From positions 744,381 to 808,380 of the forward strand of contig SACZ01000001.1 of the NCBI GenBank assembly GCA_023369685.1: DNA of 64,000 nucleotides, read 5' to 3'. The notes under the pieces are model-generated. The model saw only the letters and a program-made list of their open reading frames with translations, did not search any database and was not told the origin of the DNA. This document shows positions 58,105-64,000 of the stretch, in pieces. The DNA is from Prolixibacteraceae bacterium JC049. GTDB taxonomy: Bacteria; Bacteroidota; Bacteroidia; Bacteroidales; Prolixibacteraceae. Each line of letters starts with the position of its first letter. Position 1 is the first letter of the stretch. Both the position numbers and the translations under genes were made by a program.

Positions 58105-61100
58105 TTAGTAAACAATTATCTTCTTACTAATGCGTTGTTTTTCTGTTTGAATTTTAAAGATGTAAATTCCTTTAATGATTTTGGTGAAAATAATCTCCTG
58201 GTGATCACCTTTATACTTGTCGCTACTAATAGCTCTACCCAGTTGGTCGAAAACTGTAATTGAAACAGGTTGACCAGTTTTATTGTGAACAAGCACTTGG
58301 TTGTTCCTACTGTAAATGGCTATTTCGTCGTTGTTTAATTCTGTATTGGGAACACTGGTGTTGGTTTGTGATTCTTCGCCCCAGGCTTTTATTTCAGCCA
58401 GCGACGCCCATTTATTGTTGTTAACTTCAGAAAGAGCCAGTAGACGGAAATAGCGCCCTCTTTTTGTTTCGAAGGTCTGTTTTTTCTCTCCTGTAGTATT
58501 GCTCCAACTACCTCTTCTAACAGGGCTTCCCCATTTTGTTCTGTCGTCGGAAATGTAGAATTCAAAGTTTTTGATCCGACCATTTGAACTGTTTTGACGA
58601 GGAAGAATGCTGAATGCTTTTAAATCATATGATTTCCCCATGTCAACTTGTATTTCATGGGGGTAATCATCTGTTTTTTGTGACCATTCAGTATGCCAGA
58701 TAGTAGATGGATTATTATCCAACACATTTTCCTTACGTCCATTTTCTCCGACAGTTTCTTCGCTGTCAGTATATACAACTTTCCACTTAGAGCGATCGAT
58801 AGGAGGAGTGTATTTATAAGTTTCGATCATATTTTCCACTAATTCACTACTGGTACCATTGCTATCGGTTACTGTAAGTTTTACATTGTATTTTCCAAGT
58901 TCTGTATAGGTAATTTCAGGAAATTCGTCAGTCGACTCAGAAGGTTCTCCTCCCGGGAACTCCCATTTGAAAGTAGCGTCTTTCAAACAAACCGAATGGT
59001 CGGCAAATCGAACCGGTTGATTAATTGGAACACGGTAAGCCGGAGCCATGGGCTGTGCAATGGTTTTTGATGCTTCAAAAAGTGGTGCTTCCCATATACC
59101 ACTAAGTGTTCCAATGCGAATTTTTTGCAAAGCGTAATTGATTCGAATAAACCAAACCTCAATACCTTTTGGTAGTTCAGTACTATAAAGTTGCCACTTA
59201 TCCATAGAGTTGTTGCGGTACCAAACACCACCAGCTCCGCCAATGTATACTCCTCCGTCGGTTCCAATCTGATGTGCAATAACATTAAGAGGGTAAGAAG
59301 GAAGGTTATTGGCAGGACCAGAATAGTCGATCCATGTTGTTCCTCCATCAGTCGATTTGAGAACCTTTACCTTATCTTGTTTATCTTTCATTGTCACCCA
59401 GACAATCTGATCGTTTTCACCATCTACCGTGATGTTTGAGAATGCTTTCCCCTTAGTAATGTCGTTTCCAGGAGTGATGTTGGTCCAGTTTTTCCCCCCA
59501 TCAATCGATTTTTCAATTTTAACCCAGTTTCGAATAATATAAACGGTATTATGCTTACTGTAGGATGTTGCAATTCGAAAAGGTCTTTCAGAGAAAGTTT
59601 CCATTACTTTCCAATTGCCCGCATTATCATCGGTTTTCTTTAGCTGGTACTCATCAATGGTATAGAAGGTATTGTAATACCTATGATCGAAAAATTCAAC
59701 GGGATGAATAAATGTCAATAATTTTGCTCCAAGATCAACAATTTTGGGAGGTACATTTTTGTCGTTTGAGCGCGTAATCTTTACATCACCCCAAGGGTGA
59801 GCATAGATGAAACGATCGTCTCCTTTGTTGATCATTACGGTACTGGCATCGGCTCCAGAGCTAATGTGCCAGCCATCATATGTTTCGTCGTCTCTAATTT
59901 TCACAGGACCATGGTATAAGCCAATAGCCATAATATTTGATTTCCATCCTTGATCGAAGCCCCAAATTTCGTGAGCGATGATTCCATTGTTTTTGGTCGC
60001 AATTGTTTCACATCTATCTTTTGAAAGCGATACTCCTCCGTCTGAAGTAATCCATACCCGGTTACCGTAAATATGAAGTGATTGTACATCGTAGTGGTAC
60101 CATTTAGGACTATCCTTTGGATTGCCTCGTTTTACTAGATTCCAATTGGCACCACCATTGGTTGATTTCCAAACCGAAATTCCTGCTGCTAATAGAAAAT
60201 TAGGATCAGTGTCTGAAACTGCTAAATCCATGTCCCAGGTATATTGTCCGGCTCCTTTTCCTAGGCCTGATTCTGCATAATCTAGCAGGTTTGGACTTTC
60301 AGTTGATCCTGGCTCAACTCCTTCTGCACCACAACAGACATGGCCAAATGATAAGCCGGCATCGGTTGACTTGAAGATTCCATATACTCCTCCAATATTT
60401 TCATCTCCTATCTTTTTTGAACCTCCGGCAAAGGCATACACAACATTTGGAGCAGCAGGTGTTACTGCTATGACAATACGTTTCATTGTTTCTCCATCTT
60501 TTTGAACAGGAATACCTGTCGTAATTTGTGTCCAGGTATTACCTCCATCTTCTGAACGCCAGAATTCACACCATTTAATAATATGTGGATTATTAGTAGG
60601 ACTTATGACAGATGCATAAATGATTTTTGGATTACTTGGGTGAAATTCAACATCCCAACACTGCCTGCTGAAAGCTCTTCGCCAGTTTGCTCCACCATCG
60701 GCAGTAAGGTAAATACCGTTTGAACCAGCATAGATTGCAGAATCTGGATTGTTCGGATTTACAAGCATTTGCATTGGGCCTGCTCCTTTGGGGAAGTCTT
60801 CTCGCCAGTCCAGGTTGGTAAATTCCCAAACAGTTCCCCCATTAGTCGATTTTATTACACCAGCATTGGTAGCTGCATAAGCAATCTGATCGTTACTTTT
60901 ACTAATTGCTACCCCACGTACACTTTTAATTAAAAGGTGATTTGTTACATTCTTCCAGTTATCTCCACCATCAGTTGAGTGCCATAAGCCAGATGAAATA
61001 GAACCGGCCCAAACCAGTGATGGATTGGTAGGATGTTCTGTTACAGAACGGAAGACCCCTTGTGTTGGGTGTGCACTTGCCATTGTTGCTTCTAAATCCC

Positions 61101-61476
61101 ACTTGTCAGGGCCAATAACATTCCATTTGGAACCTGTACTTTTAAAAGCAATGCGGGCTTTTTGCATAATTCTTAGATCATTGAAGGAAGAAGGTGGAGT
61201 AGTGATGTTTCCTTTTGCATCGAATTGGTTAATTACTCTGCGATTCCATTTTTGAAAATAACGGGTTTCAAGACTTTTTTGAAAGGGGTGAGTTTTGAAG
61301 TAGTTGTCGTAAGCTTTTGTAACTTCAAAATAGTTGACGTTGGGCTCTTGAAGCATTTGGTACCAACGAGTGTTTTCGTGAAGATGCTCCAAACCTTCAC
61401 TTTCGAAGTTTTGTGCATGGGACACACCTAGGCATAATGCTCCCATTAGAGCAATTAATAACAGTTTTCTCATCAT
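58105..61476 (-). CDS. T9SS-secreted BNR-repeat protein with PKD and F5/8C domains
   Basis: 1123 aa. Signal peptide to about 21 ('LGVSHAQ'). A large two-propeller region (about 110-790) carries many Asp-box/BNR turns of S-T-D-G-G-x-x-W type ('HSTDGGDNWKN', 'SEDGGNTWTQ', 'STNGGANWNL', 'SIDGGKNWTN', 'STDGGTTWID'), like sortilin/VPS10 and GH74-type proteins. Then a PKD domain (about 820-885, 'FKWEFPGGEPSES'), an F5/8 type C (discoidin) domain (about 895-1035, 'NNPSTIWHTEW', 'GRYFRLLAL') and a type A T9SS sorting domain (about 1050-1123, 'ITVFDQLGRAI', 'KGIYIFKI'). Probably a surface carbohydrate-binding protein; glycosidase activity cannot be confirmed. Confidence 0.88.
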   Translation of the reverse strand: MMRKLLLIALMGALCLGVSHAQNFESEGLEHLHENTRWYQMLQEPNVNYFEVTKAYDNYFKTHPFQKSLETRYFQKWNRRVINQFDAKGNITTPPSSFNDLRIMQKARIAFKSTGSKWNVIGPDKWDLEATMASAHPTQGVFRSVTEHPTNPSLVWAGSISSGLWHSTDGGDNWKNVTNHLLIKSVRGVAISKSNDQIAYAATNAGVIKSTNGGTVWEFTNLDWREDFPKGAGPMQMLVNPNNPDSAIYAGSNGIYLTADGGANWRRAFSRQCWDVEFHPSNPKIIYASVISPTNNPHIIKWCEFWRSEDGGNTWTQITTGIPVQKDGETMKRIVIAVTPAAPNVVYAFAGGSKKIGDENIGGVYGIFKSTDAGLSFGHVCCGAEGVEPGSTESPNLLDYAESGLGKGAGQYTWDMDLAVSDTDPNFLLAAGISVWKSTNGGANWNLVKRGNPKDSPKWYHYDVQSLHIYGNRVWITSDGGVSLSKDRCETIATKNNGIIAHEIWGFDQGWKSNIMAIGLYHGPVKIRDDETYDGWHISSGADASTVMINKGDDRFIYAHPWGDVKITRSNDKNVPPKIVDLGAKLLTFIHPVEFFDHRYYNTFYTIDEYQLKKTDDNAGNWKVMETFSERPFRIATSYSKHNTVYIIRNWVKIEKSIDGGKNWTNITPGNDITKGKAFSNITVDGENDQIVWVTMKDKQDKVKVLKSTDGGTTWIDYSGPANNLPSYPLNVIAHQIGTDGGVYIGGAGGVWYRNNSMDKWQLYSTELPKGIEVWFIRINYALQKIRIGTLSGIWEAPLFEASKTIAQPMAPAYRVPINQPVRFADHSVCLKDATFKWEFPGGEPSESTDEFPEITYTELGKYNVKLTVTDSNGTSSELVENMIETYKYTPPIDRSKWKVVYTDSEETVGENGRKENVLDNNPSTIWHTEWSQKTDDYPHEIQVDMGKSYDLKAFSILPRQNSSNGRIKNFEFYISDDRTKWGSPVRRGSWSNTTGEKKQTFETKRGRYFRLLALSEVNNNKWASLAEIKAWGEESQTNTSVPNTELNNDEIAIYSRNNQVLVHNKTGQPVSITVFDQLGRAISSDKYKGDHQEIIFTKIIKGIYIFKIQTEKQRISKKIIVY

Positions 61477-61640
61477 TTTTAGGTTTAATTAATTTGTTTT
61501 TTTGGAGTGGGATTTGCCTAAGATGCATATTTTTTTGTAAAATAAAAATGATGTTTGTAAAAACCTTGTGGTTTATTGTGAGGAAGTTATGGTGGTGAGT
61601 AAAGGGGCAGCAATAATAGGAAGTTGCAATATGATAAATT

Positions 61641-61677
61641 CAGTGCTTCTCTCAAAGAATACAAGAGAGAAGCACTG
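61641..61677 (-). terminator. strong hairpin after GH92
   Basis: 13-bp perfect stem (CAGTGCTTCTCTC 61641-61653 with 61665-61677), 11-base loop. On the minus strand AATTT follows, a weak T-tract. It lies 37 bases after the GH92 stop, and the next gene has its own upstream space. Confidence 0.65.
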
Positions 61678-61713
61678 AGTATTGATGTGAATTCCTTAAA
61701 AAGGATTTTGTGC

Positions 61714-64000
61714 TTATTTCTTTACAGACGAATAAGAGTGGGGAATGGCTAATTTTCTTCCCCAACTTTTATTGGGACGTTTGCCCATTTTGAATGTGAT
61801 TGTTGCCCCGTTGGAAATATCCTCGTGAGTAAGGTACGATTTATTCCATTTCTTCCCATTAACACTCATCGACTGAATGTAGATGTTTTCAATGGATGCG
61901 TTAGGCGCTTCGATTGTTAGCACTTTTCCATTTCCTAGTTGCATGGTGGCGTGTTTCACCGAAGGTGCTCCAATTGCATATTCAGTGGATCCGGGACAAA
62001 CAGGATAGAAGCCAAGTGACGAGAAGATATACCATGCCGACATTTGGCCACAGTCATCGTTTCCACATAAACCATCCGGTTTATTCAGGTATTTCGTTTT
62101 CATAATCTGGGCAATGCGCTCTTGCGTTTTCCAGGGGGTATTAGCCCAGTTGTACATGTAAGGAACATGATGACTTGGCTCGTTGCCATGCACGTAGCAT
62201 CCCATAATTCCTTCGCGAGTGATATCTTCGGTGTTCTCGAAATATTTATCAGGAAGATGCATGGTGAATAATGAATCTAAGTGAGTTGAAAAACGTTTTT
62301 TTCCACCCATCAATTCAATTAGTCCAGAGACATCGTGTGGAACATATAGTGAATAGTTCCAGGCATTTCCTTCAATAAAACCTTCGTGATGAGTATTTAG
62401 TGGATCGAATGGTGTTTTCCATTCACCATTAGCCAGTTTGGCACGTACAAAACCAGTCGATTTATCGAAGATGTGGCGCCAGTTGGTTGAACGCTTCTCA
62501 AACTGTTGAGTTATCTCTTGTTTGTTCAATGCCTTGCTCAATTGAGCAATTGTCCAATCGTCATAGGCATATTCCAAGGTGATTGATGAACCCACACTAC
62601 TTGCTTCGTATGGAACGTAGCCTCGTTTCATGTATTCGTCTAGCTTGTCGTAGTGCTTATAAGTGGCACTTGAAATACAAGCTTCCAATGCTTTATTTAC
62701 ATCGAATCCTCTTACACCTTTCATCCAGGCATCAACAATTACAGGTACGGCATGGTAGCCGATCATGCACCAGTTTTCATTTCCAAAATGACTCCAGATG
62801 GGCAACATGCCATGAACACTCTGCTCGTAATGGGCAAGCATAGAGTTGATCATGTCGGATGTTCGCTTAGGGTGTATTAATGTAAGGAATGGATGAAGCG
62901 CTCTGTAAGTGTCCCATAACGAGAAGACCGAGTAGTTGGTAAAGCCATCTGCTTGATGAATGTTGTGATCGATACCACGGTATTTGCCATCCACATCCAT
63001 GTACTCAATTGGATTGATGCAGGTGTGATAAAGCGATGTGTAAAATGTCTTCATCTTCTCTTCAGAAGCTTGAATCTGAATTCGGCTTAATTCTTTTTGC
63101 CATTTGGCTTTAGCTAGCACTCTTGTTTTTTCAAAATCGAAATGAGGGATTTCGGTTTTAAGATTATTAATGGCTCCCAAAGTGCTTACTGCCGAAAGGG
63201 CAAACTTTACTTTTATCTGTTCGTTTTCTTCTGTGGCAAAGTCGAAGTGAGCGGTTAGTTTTCTACCCGCCATTTCCGGGAAATTCTTAGTTTGATCAAA
63301 CTTGCGCCAGAATCCTTTGTAAACAAGTTGTTCGTCGTTTTTACATCCGTAGCTCTTAATTGGCTTCGAAAATACCATGGCAAAATAGAGGTAGTTGGTG
63401 CGTGCCCAACCTCTTGTAATTCGGTAACCTGTTACTAACGTGTCGTTTTCAACCCGAAGTTGAGACCATAACACTTTTCCTGGATAATTATAGATGCCGT
63501 GGTTCAGGTCCAAAATAATATGGGCTGCATCATTTTTAGGAAATGTGTATTGATGAAAACCAGTACGTTCAGAAGTGGTTAGTTCTGCCTTGACGTTGTA
63601 GTCTTCTAATTGTACGCTATAATAACCAGGCGATGCTTTCTCGTTTTTGTGCTGAAAGCGAGAGCGATAACCCGATTCGGGATGCTTGCTGGTACCAGGA
63701 TTAAGCTGAAGTTTTCCAACAGTAGGCATGATAAGAAAATCGCCCAGGTCGGAGTGTCCGGTACCACTTAGGTGGGTATGGCTAAAACCGACAATGGTTT
63801 TGTCCTCATACTGATAGCCGGCACAGTAGCGGTAAACCGATCGGTTATATTTACCGTTTGCCTCATAAGAGATGGTATCTGTATCGGGACTTAACTGCAC
63901 CATCCCAAAAGGAACACAGGCTCCGGGAAAGGTATGTCCCATTTCTTGAGTGCCGATGAAAGGGTCGACATACTTGGTGTAATCAGTACCATTTTTTTGT
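61714..64000 (-). CDS. GH92 exo-alpha-mannosidase (5' end cut by window)
   Basis: At least 761 aa; the gene runs off the right edge. Upstream of the first ATG (63942) the same frame continues through 'YVDPFIGTQE', the standard GH92 N-terminus, so that ATG is internal and the true start with the signal peptide lies beyond 64000. Family markers: 'GHTFPGACVPFGMVQLSPDT', 'GFSHTHLSGTGHSDLGD', 'LWDTYRALHPFLTLIHP', 'VGSSITLEYAYDDWTIAQL', 'GNDDCGQMSAWYIFSSLGFYPVCPG' and 'YIQSMSVNGKKWNKSYLTH'. GH92 members are Ca2+-dependent, inverting alpha-mannosidases acting on N-glycans or mannans. Linkage specificity unknown. Confidence 0.96.
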   Translation of the reverse strand, partial: QKNGTDYTKYVDPFIGTQEMGHTFPGACVPFGMVQLSPDTDTISYEANGKYNRSVYRYCAGYQYEDKTIVGFSHTHLSGTGHSDLGDFLIMPTVGKLQLNPGTSKHPESGYRSRFQHKNEKASPGYYSVQLEDYNVKAELTTSERTGFHQYTFPKNDAAHIILDLNHGIYNYPGKVLWSQLRVENDTLVTGYRITRGWARTNYLYFAMVFSKPIKSYGCKNDEQLVYKGFWRKFDQTKNFPEMAGRKLTAHFDFATEENEQIKVKFALSAVSTLGAINNLKTEIPHFDFEKTRVLAKAKWQKELSRIQIQASEEKMKTFYTSLYHTCINPIEYMDVDGKYRGIDHNIHQADGFTNYSVFSLWDTYRALHPFLTLIHPKRTSDMINSMLAHYEQSVHGMLPIWSHFGNENWCMIGYHAVPVIVDAWMKGVRGFDVNKALEACISSATYKHYDKLDEYMKRGYVPYEASSVGSSITLEYAYDDWTIAQLSKALNKQEITQQFEKRSTNWRHIFDKSTGFVRAKLANGEWKTPFDPLNTHHEGFIEGNAWNYSLYVPHDVSGLIELMGGKKRFSTHLDSLFTMHLPDKYFENTEDITREGIMGCYVHGNEPSHHVPYMYNWANTPWKTQERIAQIMKTKYLNKPDGLCGNDDCGQMSAWYIFSSLGFYPVCPGSTEYAIGAPSVKHATMQLGNGKVLTIEAPNASIENIYIQSMSVNGKKWNKSYLTHEDISNGATITFKMGKRPNKSWGRKLAIPHSYSSVKK

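Noticed and set aside
1-64000. tRNA, rRNA, integrase or prophage genes marking an island
   Set aside because: None was recognised in the intergenic sequence or among the proteins, so the island idea rests on composition only.

Overview
The window reads as a low-GC, saccharolytic Bacteroidota chromosome. Three SusC/SusD pairs, a hybrid two-component regulator, an ECF sigma/FecR pair and C-terminal type IX secretion (T9SS) sorting domains are all hallmarks of that phylum. A marine Marinilabiliales-like lineage fits the mix of sulfatases, GH115, GH95 and GH92, but genus cannot be read from the sequence. No rRNA, tRNA, integrase, transposase or CRISPR array was seen.

Layout. (1) 0-9.2 kb, plus strand: the tail of a GH92 alpha-mannosidase with its terminator, then GH115 alpha-glucuronidase, a lipoprotein calcineurin-like phosphoesterase and a hybrid two-component sensor/regulator (HTCS). 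(2) 9.2-15.9 kb, minus strand: an ECF sigma factor, a FecR anti-sigma, an STN-containing SusC and its SusD, forming a trans-envelope signalling and uptake unit. (3) 16.2-35.5 kb, plus strand and divergent from the sigma gene: a 19-kb operon in which three fasciclin (FAS1) lipoproteins alternate with two further SusC/SusD pairs, followed by a T9SS-sorted beta-sandwich protein, an unrecognised lipoprotein and a MORN-repeat protein. It ends at a strong terminator. (4) 35.6-45.5 kb, plus strand: GH2, GH95, a Tat-exported Gfo/Idh/MocA oxidoreductase, a DUF1080 (3-keto-glycoside-cleaving) protein and a second GH2, ending at a terminator nearly identical to the previous one. (5) 45.6-49.3 kb, minus strand: SelD, MnmH and a ThrE-type exporter. 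(6) 49.7-52.9 kb, plus strand: two overlapping sulfatase genes behind a candidate direct-repeat operator. (7) 53.2-58.1 kb: a HEPN-CBS fusion, a YkgJ-type cysteine-cluster protein, an alpha/beta hydrolase, a small 2[4Fe-4S] ferredoxin, a ZIP metal transporter and a 6-bladed-propeller protein. (8) 58.1-64 kb, minus strand: a large T9SS-sorted BNR/PKD/F5-8C protein and a second GH92 running off the window end.

How it works together (inference). Mannosidases, alpha-glucuronidase, alpha-fucosidase or alpha-galactosidase, GH2 enzymes and sulfatases point to a branched, sulfated heteroglycan carrying mannose, uronic acid and fucose/galactose, as in algal material. The STN-SusC/FecR/sigma chain and the HTCS are two independent sensing routes. 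The Gfo/Idh/MocA plus DUF1080 pair suggests an oxidative, 3-keto route of glycosidic cleavage alongside classical hydrolases. The least explained part is the FAS1-SusC-SusD-FAS1-FAS1-SusC-SusD operon: its FAS1 proteins look like cell-surface accessory subunits of the SusCD transporters, and their ligand is unknown.
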